From NCBI RefSeq assembly GCF_008704855.1, contig NZ_CP023691.1, forward strand, positions 2,604,001 to 2,668,000: 64,000 nt of DNA, given 5' to 3'. Within the stretch, counting starts at the first letter, position 1. Every line of letters starts with the position of its first letter. The stretch is from Streptomyces platensis. GTDB lineage: Bacteria > Actinomycetota > Actinomycetes > Streptomycetales > Streptomycetaceae. The notes beneath the pieces are model-generated. The model saw only the letters and a program-made list of their open reading frames with translations, ran no database searches and was not told the DNA's origin. Position numbers and translations under genes: made by a program. Below are positions 1 through 9,300 of this stretch, one piece after another.

Positions 1-264
1 CACCGCGGCGATGAGCAGCAGCGGGATACCCAGCCCCACCCACGGCAGGAAGGTCTCCAGCAGACTGCCCCAGTTTCCGGGGGTGTTGGGCACCTCCGCG
101 TGCAGAATCATCAGCAGCCCGAGCAGGATGGCCAGCACCGCGAGCACCAGGCCGCGCCGCCAGGTGCCCTCGGGGCGCCACCAGTTCCGCAGGCGTTCGG
201 CCCGGGAACCGGCCTGCCCGGGGGTGTGCCCCTGTCCCGGCTCCGTCATATATGCCTGCGCCAT
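1..264 (-). CDS. N-terminal part of a membrane protein, possibly an endonuclease/exonuclease/phosphatase family protein (partial)
   Basis: The gene starts at ATG 264 on the minus strand and runs off the left edge, so only about 88 residues are visible. They begin MAQAYMTEPGQG, are charged to about residue 37, then carry a hydrophobic segment (residues about 38-54), a short loop (HAEVPNTPGNWG) and a second hydrophobic stretch at the edge. This layout resembles Streptomyces EEP-family proteins with N-terminal membrane helices before the hydrolase domain, but no catalytic residues lie inside the window. The family call is therefore from memory of similar N termini. A GAGG about 9 bases upstream supports the start. 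Confidence 0.45.
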   Translation of the reverse strand, partial: MAQAYMTEPGQGHTPGQAGSRAERLRNWWRPEGTWRRGLVLAVLAILLGLLMILHAEVPNTPGNWGSLLETFLPWVGLGIPLLLIAAV

Positions 265-526
265 GTCGCTGTCCTCACTACCTTGCGTCGCTGCGCCTCA
301 CCTGGATCTCCGACCCTAGGCGATGGTCCGTAATGGGCTTTCTTAGAAGTGAGGACGGCCCCGTGACGGGTCCGGGTTCCGGCCCCGGGGGTTGTGACCT
401 CGGCTGTGACAGAACGGGCATGATCCGGTCATACGGCGGAGCTTCGGGCGGTCTCCCCCCAGCGGGCCCTCGCCTGTTCACCAGTGGTTCCCCGGCCGTT
501 CCGACGGGAGCTGACGGGGCGTACAA

Positions 527-544
527 CCCGGCACGGGTGCCGGG
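527..544. terminator. Hairpin after the tetR gene
   Basis: A perfect 8-bp inverted repeat (CCCGGCAC / GTGCCGGG) with a 2-nt spacer sits just beyond the stop of the minus-strand tetR. No T-tract follows, as is usual in Streptomyces. The rest of 265-548 holds only the upstream region of the first gene and no convincing coding sequence. Confidence 0.45.
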
Positions 545-548
545 GCGT

Positions 549-1208
549 TCAGCCCGCCGGGTGCGCCGTCGGCCGTACGCCTTCCAGCACCGTGTCGACG
601 ATATCCGCCGAGAGGCCCTCGGGCAGTTCCTTCCACTCATGGAGGAGCGCGCGGGACAGCATCGGGCCGACGAAGAGATCCGCGAGCATCTCCAGATCGC
701 GGTCGGCCCGGATCTCACCGCTCGCCACCCCGCGCCGCAGCACCCCGAGCAGCGCCTCACGGCGGGCCCGTACCACCGTGTCGTGATATTCCGCCCACAG
801 CTCCGGCTGCGTCTGCACATGACTGACGAGAGTGCGCAGCAGCGCGGAGCCGCGCTTGGCGAGTCCGCGGCGGCGCAGGAACTCCAGCAGGGCGACCAGA
901 TCGTCGCGCACGGAGTCCCCGCCCGGCGGCGGGCCGGGAACGTCCAGGGACCGCATCACATCGAGCAGCAGAGCGCTCTTGCCGGACCAGCGGCGGTAGA
1001 CCGTGGCCTTGCCGACACCCGCCGCGCGGGCGATGCCCTCCATGGACAACTCACCTATGGAGGCCCCGTCCTCGATCAGACGCAGTACGGCCTCGATGAT
1101 GGCGGAGTCGGCGGCGGCGCTGCGCGGCCGGCCGCGGCCCGCGGGGGCCGCCGGGCCCGGCCGCCCCCCGGCTGCCGCGCCCTCGGGGTCCTCCGCCGCC
1201 CGGCTCAT
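549..1208 (-). CDS. TetR family transcriptional regulator
   Basis: A 219-residue TetR-type repressor. After a Pro/Ala/Gly-rich leader of about 30 residues comes the helix-turn-helix ([18 protein letters not shown], about residues 57-75), followed by an all-helical ligand-binding and dimer domain ([14 protein letters not shown] near the C terminus). Its ATG overlaps the TGA of the upstream MFS gene in an ATGA arrangement, so the two form a translationally coupled operon. A perfect 7-5-7 palindrome lies just upstream of the MFS gene, so the simplest model is autorepression of the efflux operon with an efflux substrate as inducer. The ligand is unknown. Confidence 0.9.
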   Translation of the reverse strand: MSRAAEDPEGAAAGGRPGPAAPAGRGRPRSAAADSAIIEAVLRLIEDGASIGELSMEGIARAAGVGKATVYRRWSGKSALLLDVMRSLDVPGPPPGGDSVRDDLVALLEFLRRRGLAKRGSALLRTLVSHVQTQPELWAEYHDTVVRARREALLGVLRRGVASGEIRADRDLEMLADLFVGPMLSRALLHEWKELPEGLSADIVDTVLEGVRPTAHPAG

Positions 1209-2824
1209 CTCTCCGCGCCCGCCTTCCGCTCTTCCAGGGGCTCCGCCGCCTGCGGCGCCGGCCCCATTTTGCCCGGCAGGAACAGCACGCTCACCAGCGC
1301 CCCGACCAGCGCGACGGCGGCCGAACCGAGCGCGGTGACATGCATGGCGTGGATGAAGGCGTCATCGGCCGCGGCGGCCAGCGGCCGGCCGGCCGGGCCC
1401 ATCCGGTCCGCGAGACCGAGGGTCGCCTCGATGGATTCGCCGGCCGCGTGCCGGGCGGCGGCCGGCAGTCCCGGCACCGCGTCGAGGGTGTCCTCGATGC
1501 CGTCGCGGTAGCTCGTCGACAGCAGCGAGCCGAGGACCGCGACGCCCAGGGTGCCGCCGACCTGCCGGAAGACATTGTTGAGCGCCGAGGCGGAGCCGGC
1601 CTTCTCCCGTGGCAGCGACTGCATGACCGCGACGGTGGCCGGCGGCATGATGTGCGCCATCCCGGCGCCCTGGAGGAAGAGCAGCGCCTCCATGATCCAG
1701 ATCGGGGTCTCCTCGTTCAGCAGTAGCAGGCCCAGCATGGTGTCGGCCACCACGAGCATGCTGAAGGTGCACACCGCGCGGGCGCCGTAGCGGTCCACCG
1801 CGAGCCGGGCCCGCGATGCGAAGAGCAACTGGGCGGCGGCCAGCGGCAGGAACAGCAGCCCGGCCTGGAGCGGGCTGAAGCCGCGCACGCTCTGGATGTA
1901 GAAGACGGCGAAGAACGAGACCCCCATCAGCGCGAAGAAGACCAGCGCGATGGCGGCGATGGCGGCCGAGAAGGCGGGCGTACGGAAGTAACTGATGTCG
2001 ATGGACGGATGGCTGCTGCGCTTCTGGTGCAGCACGAAGACGGTCAGCACCACCAGTCCGCCGACGACCGTGCCGACCACCTGCGGGTCGGAGAAGTCGG
2101 CGAGCTGACCGCCCTTGATGATGCCGAAGACCAGCAGGACCAGCCCGACGACCGACAGCAGCACCCCGAACGGGTCCATCCGGCCCGGGTGCGGGTCCCT
2201 GGAGTCGGGCACCAGGACCACCATCGCGACCAGCGAGAGCAGCACGATCGGCGCGTTGATCATGAAGACCGAGCCCCACCAGAAGTGGTCCAGCAGCAGC
2301 CCGCCGGCGATCGGGCCGACCGCGATGGCGATGCCCACCCCGCCCGCCCAGATACCGATCGCCCGGGGCTGCTCGTCCCGCTCGAAGACGTTCATCAGGA
2401 TGGCGAGGGTGGCCGGCATGACGAAGGCGCCGCCCAGGCCCATCACGGCCCGGAAGGTGATCAGCTCGGCGGGCGAGCCGGAGACCCCGGCCAGCACCGA
2501 CCCGGCGCCGAAGACGGCCAGCCCGAAGAGCAGGATTTTCTTACGGCCGACACGGTCGCCGAGCAGACCCGCGGTGAACAGCAGACCGGCGAAGACCAGG
2601 GTGTAGGAGTTGATCGCCCACTCCAGCTCGCTCTGCGTGGCGCCGAGGCCGGCGGGGGCCGGGGTGGCGATCGTCTTCATGGCGACGTTGAGGATCGAGT
2701 TGTCCAGCACCACGATCAGCAGGCTGAGCATGAGGGTGGACAGGATCGCCCAGCGGCGGCGGTGGATGCGGTCCGGGACCTGGCGGGCCGGCGGTGCGTC
2801 CGGGGCGGGGGGTGAGGTGGCCAT
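1205..2824 (-). CDS. MFS drug:proton antiporter, DHA2 (14-TM, EmrB/QacA) family
   Basis: An integral membrane exporter of about 539 residues. It shows the DHA2 hallmarks: [10 protein letters not shown] in TM1, GDRVGRKK in loop 2-3, and the motif C region [12 protein letters not shown] in TM5, with about 14 hydrophobic segments overall. I chose ATG 2824 (MATSPPAP); an in-frame ATG at 2836 is possible. Longer upstream versions run through the operator and are unlikely. It is first in a two-gene operon with the TetR gene, which suggests inducible efflux of a toxic small molecule. The substrate cannot be read from sequence. Confidence 0.92.
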   Translation of the reverse strand: MATSPPAPDAPPARQVPDRIHRRRWAILSTLMLSLLIVVLDNSILNVAMKTIATPAPAGLGATQSELEWAINSYTLVFAGLLFTAGLLGDRVGRKKILLFGLAVFGAGSVLAGVSGSPAELITFRAVMGLGGAFVMPATLAILMNVFERDEQPRAIGIWAGGVGIAIAVGPIAGGLLLDHFWWGSVFMINAPIVLLSLVAMVVLVPDSRDPHPGRMDPFGVLLSVVGLVLLVFGIIKGGQLADFSDPQVVGTVVGGLVVLTVFVLHQKRSSHPSIDISYFRTPAFSAAIAAIALVFFALMGVSFFAVFYIQSVRGFSPLQAGLLFLPLAAAQLLFASRARLAVDRYGARAVCTFSMLVVADTMLGLLLLNEETPIWIMEALLFLQGAGMAHIMPPATVAVMQSLPREKAGSASALNNVFRQVGGTLGVAVLGSLLSTSYRDGIEDTLDAVPGLPAAARHAAGESIEATLGLADRMGPAGRPLAAAADDAFIHAMHVTALGSAAVALVGALVSVLFLPGKMGPAPQAAEPLEERKAGAER

Positions 2825-2846
2825 GCCGGGCACCATACGGCTTCCG

Positions 2847-2865
2847 ATACGGACCCGTTCCGTAT
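2847..2865. promoter_or_regulatory. Palindromic operator, probably for the co-transcribed TetR
   Basis: ATACGGA-N5-TCCGTAT is a perfect 7-bp inverted repeat placed 23 bp before the MFS start. An extra half-site ATACGG lies at 2835-2840. Size, symmetry and position fit a TetR dimer site. It lies in the divergent region shared with panB, so it could also touch panB transcription, though panB is probably constitutive. Confidence 0.7.
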
Positions 2866-3015
2866 TGGAGCCAGGTGCGGGCGCGTCCCCTCCTCCGGGT
2901 GAACGGACCGGCTTGCGCCCGCTCCCTTTTCCTTTGTGCGCGGGCCGTGCCAGCATGGAGGGGAGTCCGGGGACACCGTCAGGGTGCCTCGAGATGATGA
3001 ACAGGAGCCGTCACC

Positions 3016-3876
3016 ATGACGCAGCTTTCGCCTGCCCAGAAGCCGGTCGACAAGTCGCTCTACGGAGGCACCGGATCGCGCCGGGTCACCGTCCGCGATA
3101 TCGCCGCCGCCAAGGAGCGCGGCGAGAAGTGGCCGATGCTCACCGCCTACGACGCGATGACCGCCTCGGTCTTCGACGAGGCCGGGATCCCCGTCCTGCT
3201 CGTCGGCGACTCGATGGGCAACTGCCATCTCGGCTACGAATCCACCGTGCCGGTCACCATGGACGAGATCACCCTGCTCTCCGCGGCGGTCGTCCGGGGC
3301 ACCAAGCGCGCGCTGGTCATCGGCGACCTGCCGTTCGGCGCGTACCAGGAAGGGCCGGTGCAGGCGCTGCGCAGCGCCACCCGGCTGGTGAAGGAAGCCG
3401 GTGTGGGCGCCGTCAAGCTGGAGGGCGGTGAGCGCTCCGCCGAGCAGGTGGAACTGCTGGTCTCCGCCGGCATCCCCGTCATGGCGCACGTCGGCCTGAC
3501 CCCGCAGTCCGTCAACGCCTTCGGCGGCTACCCCGTCCAGGGCCGCGGCGAAGAGGCCGCCCAGCAGCTGCTGCGCGACGCCAAGGCGGTACAGGACGCC
3601 GGTGCCTTCGCGGTCGTCCTGGAGGCGGTACCGGCCGAGCTGGCCGCCGAGGTCACCCGTTCGCTCTACATCCCGACCGTCGGCATCGGCGCCGGCCTGG
3701 ACTGCGACGCGCAGGTCCTGGTGTGGACCGACATGGCCGGCATGACCGCCGGCCGCGTCCCGAAGTTCGTCAAGCAGTACCTGGACCTGCGGGCGCTGCT
3801 CGGCGGGGCGGCCAAGGCGTTCGCGGAGGACGTCGTGGGGGGTTCCTTTCCGGGCGAAGCCCATACGTTCCACTAA
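3016..3876 (+). CDS. panB: 3-methyl-2-oxobutanoate hydroxymethyltransferase (ketopantoate synthesis)
   Basis: Cytosolic enzyme of pantothenate/CoA biosynthesis that transfers a hydroxymethyl group from 5,10-methylene-THF to 2-oxoisovalerate. The 286-residue length is normal for PanB. Diagnostic stretches are LTAYDAMTASVFDEAG, VGDSMG (metal-binding Asp), the KLEGG loop, the HVGLTPQSV motif and GIGAG near the C terminus. AGGAG lies 8 nt before ATG 3016. It stands alone, diverging from the efflux operon, and is followed by a large repeat-bearing intergenic region rather than by panC or panD. Confidence 0.97.
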   Translation: MTQLSPAQKPVDKSLYGGTGSRRVTVRDIAAAKERGEKWPMLTAYDAMTASVFDEAGIPVLLVGDSMGNCHLGYESTVPVTMDEITLLSAAVVRGTKRALVIGDLPFGAYQEGPVQALRSATRLVKEAGVGAVKLEGGERSAEQVELLVSAGIPVMAHVGLTPQSVNAFGGYPVQGRGEEAAQQLLRDAKAVQDAGAFAVVLEAVPAELAAEVTRSLYIPTVGIGAGLDCDAQVLVWTDMAGMTAGRVPKFVKQYLDLRALLGGAAKAFAEDVVGGSFPGEAHTFH

Positions 3877-3971
3877 GGCGGCCCCACGTTTTCGGCTTTC
3901 CCGCCGTGGGTGTTTCTCGCCGTTGCGCCTGCGGCGGGCCAGGTGATTTGTGGGTGCGGTGACGGACCTCC

Positions 3972-4020
3972 GGGGCCTGGTGTGTGGACTGCTTCGCTTT
4001 ACGTCCACACACCAGGCCCC
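3972..4020. repeat. Hairpin repeat, copy A of an inverted pair
   Basis: A perfect 18-bp stem (3972-3989 with 4003-4020) encloses a 13-nt loop. The loop and closing pairs read ACTGCTTCGCTTTACGT. It lies about 95 bp after panB and may also terminate panB transcription. Flanking sequence (3886-4050: TTTTCGGCTT, CGCCGTTGCGCCTG, GTGCGGTGACGG, CGTCCCCTCCCGTTG) recurs in reverse complement at 4140-4310, so the repeat unit is much longer than the hairpin. Confidence 0.75.
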
Positions 4021-4176
4021 TCCGGCCCGTCCCCTCCCGTTGGGAGAGTGAGTGCAGGTAGGTGGGGGCTGGCCACTCGTAGCCAGTTCACTGCGAACGA
4101 CAAGGCGCACCGGACCACCAACATGCACCCCCACCGACCGTCTTTCCCACCCCTCAACGGGAGGGGACGGGTCGGA

Positions 4177-4229
4177 GCGGGTGGGGGTTTCCGGACGTAA
4201 AGCGAAGCAGTCCGGAAACCCCCACCCGC
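4177..4229. repeat. Hairpin repeat, copy B of an inverted pair
   Basis: A perfect 19-bp stem (4177-4195 with 4211-4229) encloses a 15-nt loop that is the exact reverse complement of the copy A loop core. The outer stem sequence differs almost entirely from copy A, yet pairs perfectly. Reverse-complemented flanks match those of copy A. The remainder of 3877-4431 contains no supported gene. Confidence 0.75.
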
Positions 4230-4398
4230 GCAGGCCCGTCACCGCACCCCGACAGCCCCGCGCAGCGGACCCGCCCGCCGCCAGGCGCAACGGCGAGCAA
4301 GCCGAAAACGTCGGCCAGGGCAAAGCGCAGCGAAACGGCGAGGTCCCACACGACGGGACAGCCGACAACGTGGGAAGGCCCTGTCGGAGACATATCGG

Positions 4399-4426
4399 CA
4401 AGGTGTCGGTGGCCGCTGGCACCTTG
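4399..4426. promoter_or_regulatory. Inverted repeat before the ABC exporter genes
   Basis: CAAGGTG-N14-CACCTTG lies 6-33 bp before the ATG at 4432. No Shine-Dalgarno is visible there, so the transcript may be leaderless and this repeat would overlap its promoter. It could be an operator; the cognate regulator is not adjacent. Confidence 0.35.
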
Positions 4427-4431
4427 TTCAC

Positions 4432-5460
4432 ATGACGCGACAGACGATATCCGCCAAGGGCGGCAACGCCGTGGAGGTGCGCGGGCTGGTCAAGCACTTC
4501 GGCGCGGTGAAGGCCGTTGACGGGGTGGACCTGAACGTGAAGGAAGGCACCGTGCTCGGGGTGCTCGGCCCCAACGGTGCCGGGAAGACGACGCTGGTGC
4601 GCTGCCTGTCCACCCTCGTGGTGCCGGACGCCGGCCGCGCGGTGGTGGCCGGGTTCGATGTGGTGCGCCAGCCGCGCGCGCTGCGCCGCACGATCGGCCT
4701 GACCGGGCAGTACGCCTCGGTCGACGAGAAGCTCTCCGGCTGGGAGAACCTTTACATGATCGGGCGGCTGCTCGATCTGTCCCGCAAGGACGCCCGCCGG
4801 CGCGCGGACGAGATGCTGGAGCGGTTCTCGCTGACCGATGCCGCAAAGCGGCCCGCCGCCAAGTACTCCGGCGGTATGCGCCGCCGGCTCGACCTGGCCG
4901 CTTCGATGATCGGCCGGCCGGCGGTGCTCTTCCTGGACGAGCCGACCACCGGGCTGGACCCCCGTACCCGTAACGAGGTCTGGGAGGAGGTCCAGCGGAT
5001 GGTGCGCGAGGGCGCGACGGTGCTGCTGACCACCCAGTACATGGAAGAGGCCGAGCAGCTGGCGAACGAGCTGACGGTGATCGACCGCGGCCGGGTGATC
5101 GCCGAGGGCCGGGTCGACGAGCTGAAGGCGAAGGTCGGCGGGCGGACGCTGCAGATCCGGCCGTCGGACGACAGCGAGCTCGGCCGGATGGTCACCGCCA
5201 TCGAGCAGGCCGGACTGGACGGCATCGCGGGCGCCACCGCTGACCACCACGGGGGTGTGGTCAACGTGCCGATCATCAGCGATGAGCAGCTGACCGAGGT
5301 GGTCGGTCTGCTCAGCCGGCAGGGCTTCACGCTCGCCGGGATCAGCACCCATCTGCCCAGCCTGGACGAGGTGTTCCTGGCCATCACCGGCCAGAAGACC
5401 TCCCGGGCCGACATATCCGAGGACGACATGGACCAGCAGTACGCGGAGGTGTCGGCATGA
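4432..5460 (+). CDS. ABC exporter ATP-binding protein, daunorubicin-resistance DrrA family
   Basis: A 342-residue nucleotide-binding subunit. It has Walker A GPNGAGKTT (about residues 46-54), signature SGGMRRR, Walker B VLFLDEPTTGLDP, then TTQYMEEAEQLA and a DrrA-type C-terminal extension (about residues 225-342) with LPSLDEVFLAITG, typical of drug and antibiotic exporters. The TGA overlaps the ATG of the permease gene (ATGA), so the two are coupled. Role: energising efflux of a hydrophobic compound with the next gene's product. It is about 36 kb from the polyketide cluster, so a link to that product would be speculation. Confidence 0.93.
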   Translation: MTRQTISAKGGNAVEVRGLVKHFGAVKAVDGVDLNVKEGTVLGVLGPNGAGKTTLVRCLSTLVVPDAGRAVVAGFDVVRQPRALRRTIGLTGQYASVDEKLSGWENLYMIGRLLDLSRKDARRRADEMLERFSLTDAAKRPAAKYSGGMRRRLDLAASMIGRPAVLFLDEPTTGLDPRTRNEVWEEVQRMVREGATVLLTTQYMEEAEQLANELTVIDRGRVIAEGRVDELKAKVGGRTLQIRPSDDSELGRMVTAIEQAGLDGIAGATADHHGGVVNVPIISDEQLTEVVGLLSRQGFTLAGISTHLPSLDEVFLAITGQKTSRADISEDDMDQQYAEVSA

Positions 5461-6287
5461 CTGCCGCGACGATGACGGCGCCGCTCGCCAAGCCCGGCGC
5501 CGACGAGGGCCGGATCGGGCTCCGCGCCAATCTGCGGCACATCGGCGCCCTGGTGCGCCGCAACGCCCTCCAGATCAAGCAGGACCCGGAGTCGATGTTC
5601 GACGTCCTGCTGATGCCGGTCATTTTCATCCTGCTGTTCACCTACGTCTTCGGTGGCGCCATCGCCGGCAAGGACAACCAGCAGGAATACATTCAGCGCC
5701 TGGTGCCCGGCATGATGGCGATGATGGGCATGAACATCGCCATGGCGGTGGGCACGGGCGTCAACGAGGACTTCCGCAAGGGGGTGATGGACCGTTTCCG
5801 GACGATGCCCATCGCCCGGTCCTCGGTCCTGATAGCCAAGATCGTCGTCGAGATCGGCCGGATGCTGGTCGCCACCGCGATCCTGCTCGGCATGGGCTTT
5901 CTGCTGGGCCTGGAAATCCGCGGCAGCATAGTGGAGTTCGCCGGGGCGATCGCGCTGTCCACGGTCTTCGGTGCGGCCCTGATGTGGATCTTCATCCTGC
6001 TGGGGCTCGCCGTGAAGACCCCGCAAGCGGTCCAGGGCATGGCGATGGTGGTGCTGATGCCGCTCCAGTTCGGCTCGTCGATCTTCGCGCCGCCGACGTC
6101 GATGCCCGGCTGGCTGGAGGGCTTCACCAAGGTCAATCCGGTCTCCAACCTGGCGGACGCGGCCCGTGCACTGGTCAACGGCGAGGGCGCGGTGGCCCAC
6201 CCGACGCTGGTCACGCTCGGCTGGGCGGTCGCCATCACGGCGGTCACCATGCCGCTCGCGGTGCGGAAGTTCCGCACGAAGACCTGA
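5457..6287 (+). CDS. ABC-2 type permease, DrrB family
   Basis: A 276-residue inner-membrane subunit with about six hydrophobic segments (first near residues 57-72, FDVLLMPVIFILLFTYVFGG) and the ABC-2 signature region PLQFGSSIFAPPTSMPGWL before the last loop. It follows the ATP-binding gene with a 4-bp overlap and is the natural membrane partner. Together they form a minimal DrrAB exporter. A strong hairpin follows directly. Confidence 0.93.
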   Translation: MTAATMTAPLAKPGADEGRIGLRANLRHIGALVRRNALQIKQDPESMFDVLLMPVIFILLFTYVFGGAIAGKDNQQEYIQRLVPGMMAMMGMNIAMAVGTGVNEDFRKGVMDRFRTMPIARSSVLIAKIVVEIGRMLVATAILLGMGFLLGLEIRGSIVEFAGAIALSTVFGAALMWIFILLGLAVKTPQAVQGMAMVVLMPLQFGSSIFAPPTSMPGWLEGFTKVNPVSNLADAARALVNGEGAVAHPTLVTLGWAVAITAVTMPLAVRKFRTKT

Positions 6288-6292
6288 CGCGC

Positions 6293-6319
6293 GTCCCGCG
6301 GGGGACCTCCCCGCGGGAC
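6293..6319. terminator. Bidirectional terminator hairpin
   Basis: GTCCCGCGGGG / CCCCGCGGGAC, an 11-bp perfect stem with a 5-nt loop, lies between the convergent exporter operon and the large regulator gene. Confidence 0.7.
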
Positions 6320-6339
6320 GGCCCTTCGCCCGGCTCGCG

Positions 6340-9300
6340 TCAGATGAGGGCGGTGGCCTCCCCGAGCGAGAGGCCACTGCCTTCGGCGTACGCCCGGGCA
6401 TACGCCGAATCGCCCAGCAGTGCCCGCGCCGCCGCCTCGGTACGGGCCCGGTCCCGGCGGATGATCCGCGGCGGCACCTGGCCGTCCGCCCGCAGCGCGT
6501 CGTACGCACCCACCAGACGCGCCGCGTCCCCACCCGCCGCATAGCCGCGTTCGGCCATCAACACCCGTGCACCGGTGAGGAGTTGTACCACCGGAAGGTC
6601 CGGTGCGACCATCCGCGCCATGGAGTCCTGCATCAGCTCCATGGCCTGCCGGAACCTCGGCAGCAGTCCCTCCCGGTGCCCCTCGTCCACATCCAGCGAG
6701 ATCAGCAGGGCCTGGAGCATCCCGGCGAACAGGTCGGGGGCGCGCGGGCTGAACAGCTCATGGACGCGGCTGAGTTCGGCCCGAGCCTCCTGGAAGCGCC
6801 CCGTCGCCGTCAGCCACGTCGCGAGGGTCAGCCGCGCGAACGGCTCGGTGTCCCGGCCGCTGTTGCCCTTCGCGGCGTCGGCCAGCACCTCGCGCAGCAT
6901 CCGCTCCCCGGCCTCCGCCTGGCCGTCCTCGATCAGCACCGCACCCAGCCGGCAGCGCAGCAGCAGGATCTGGCCGTGTGCGCCCAGATCCTCGGCATGC
7001 ACCATCGCCGCCCGGTAGTCGTCCGCCGCCGCCCCGTACGCACCTCGCTTCTCATGGCTCTCGCCGCGCCCCGACAGCGCCTCGGCCGCGCCCCAGGCGT
7101 CACCGATCCGGAGGAAGAGCCGCAGCGCCTCGTCGGCATCACGGGCCGCCTGCCCCAGCCCGCCGGGATGGTCGTTGAAGACCTTGGAGCGCAGCTGGAG
7201 GATGTAGCCCAGCTCCCACTCGTAGCCGAAGTCGCGGCAGGCCCGCACCGCGCCGTCGACCAGCTCCGCCAGCTCGTCGACCCGCCCGGTGACCACCACC
7301 GCGTAGAACCACATCGCGCCGGGCACCTTGCAGGTCTGCGGCATGCCGGTGCGGTAGGCGGTGAGCATCCCCGCCAGCTCCTCCTTCAGCACCGGATCGC
7401 GCAGTGCCGCGATATCGCTGTCCATGCTGGCGAGCGCGACCAGCCGGACCTCACGGCGGGCCTCCAGCAGCTGCTCGGGAGCCATCGGCGGCGGTCTGTC
7501 GATGGGGCTCTCGTGCAGGTCGGGGGCGGGTTCGGCAGGCGCGGCAAAGGGGTTGGGGCCGAGGGCTGCGGCCGCGGTCGCCCAGTGCCGGGCATCGCTG
7601 CGGTGGTCCCGCAGCGACCAGAACCACTGGAGGGACAGCACCAGGCACAGCGCCTCGTGCTCGTCCCCGGCGGCCAGGGCGCGGCGCAGCGCGGTCCGCA
7701 GATTGTCGTGCTCCAGCTCCAGCCGCTCCATACCGGCGCGCTGGCCGGGCCCGCGCAGCAACGGGTCGGTGGTACGGGCCAGTTCGCGGTAGGCGACGAG
7801 GTGGCGGCGCTCGGCACCGGCGCGCTCCCCCGCCTCGTCCAGCCGCTCGCCGGCGTACTCCCCCACCGTCTCCAGCAGCCGGTAGCGCATCTCCCCGCCG
7901 CCGCCGTCCTCACCGGCCGGCGCCGCCACCACCAGCGACTTGTCGATCAGCGAGCCGAGCAGCCCGGCCACCTCGCGTCCGTCGACCCCGTCACCCGCGC
8001 ACACCTCCTCCGCGGCGGCCAGATCACACCCGCCGGCAAAGACGGACAGCCGCCGCAGCACGGCCCGTTCGGGCTCATCGGTCAGTTCCCAGGACCAGTC
8101 CACGACGGCGCGCAGCGTCTGCTGCCGGGGCAGCAACGTCCGGCTGCCGCTGGTCAGCAGCCGGAACCGGTCGTCGAGGCGGTCGGCCAGCTGCCGCGGC
8201 GAGAGCATCCGCAGCCGGGCGGCGGCGAGTTCGATGGCGAGCGGCAGCCCGTCCAGCCGACGGCAGATCTCGGCGCAGGCCGCCCGGTCGTCCTCGATCC
8301 GGAAGCCGGGGCGGGCGGCGGCCCCGCGGTCGGCGAGCAGCCGCAGCGCGACCGGGTCGGGCAGTGGCTCGACCGGCCGCAGCACCTCGCCCGGTACGGC
8401 CAGCGGCTCCCGGCTGGTGGCCAGCACCGTCACCCCGGGGCAGTCGGCCAGCAGCCGCTCGGCGAGCCCGGCCGCGGCGTCGATCACATGCTCACAGTTG
8501 TCGAGGACGAGCAGCATCCGGCGTCCCGCGCAGTGCTCGGCGAGCCGGGCGAGCGGGTCCAGCGCCGTCGGGTCGGCGGCGGCGCGCAGCCCCTCCGCGG
8601 TGGTGCCGCGGACGACGGTCTCGCGGGCGCCGAGCGCGGTCAGCACCGCCTCGGGCACGGTCTGCGGATCGTCCACCGGCGCCAGCTCGGCCAGCCATAC
8701 GCCGTGCGGCCAGGCCTCCGGCGAGGCGGCCGCGGCGGTCTCGGCGCCCTCCTGCGACAGCCGGGTCTTCCCGGCGCCACCGGGGCCCAGCAGCGTCACC
8801 AGCCGGTGCGCGGCCAGACCGTCGCGGATCGCCGCCAGATCGGCGTCCCGCCCGACGAAGGAGGTGAGCCGGGGCCGGAGGTTGCCGGGGCGGGGGTGCG
8901 GGTGCGGGTGGGGGTGCGGGTGGGGGTGCGGGTGCGGGTGGGGGGCCCTGGGGTGGTCGGTGGTCGCGGTGTCGGGGTTCCCGGTGTGGTGGGTCTCGGT
9001 GTGGTGGGTCTCGGTGTGGTGGTGCCCGGAATTGTGGGGCCCTGTGCTGTGGTTCCCGGTGCCGTGGGGCCCGGGTTGGGGGGTTCCGATGCCGTACGCG
9101 GTGGCGGTGCCGGTGCCGTACGACGTGGTCGTGCCGTACGAAGGGGTCGTGCCGTACGACGTGCCGAGGCCCGCGCCATGCGGGGCGGGGCCGGTGGGTG
9201 CGGGGGCCGGAGCGCCGGATATCAGCGGCGGCGGGGGGTTCGTCGGCGGATGCGATGGCGGGGGCCGGAGCAGCTCCGCGTGCAGGGTGCGCAGTTCCGG

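Noticed and set aside
265..548. Possible small gene between the first gene and tetR
   Set aside because: Frames here have random composition and no ribosome site; only a hairpin next to tetR is supported.
3972..4020. Hairpin considered as just the panB terminator
   Set aside because: It may terminate, but matching long inverted flanks and a second copy with the same loop show it belongs to a repeat family.
2716..5352. Minus-strand open frame of 878 codons opposite panB and the ABC gene
   Set aside because: Low-complexity shadow composition; both plus-strand genes have clear families and ribosome sites.
8887..8942. GGGTGC repeats considered as a CRISPR-like or minisatellite array
   Set aside because: Units are 6 bp without spacers and lie in frame inside a coding sequence.
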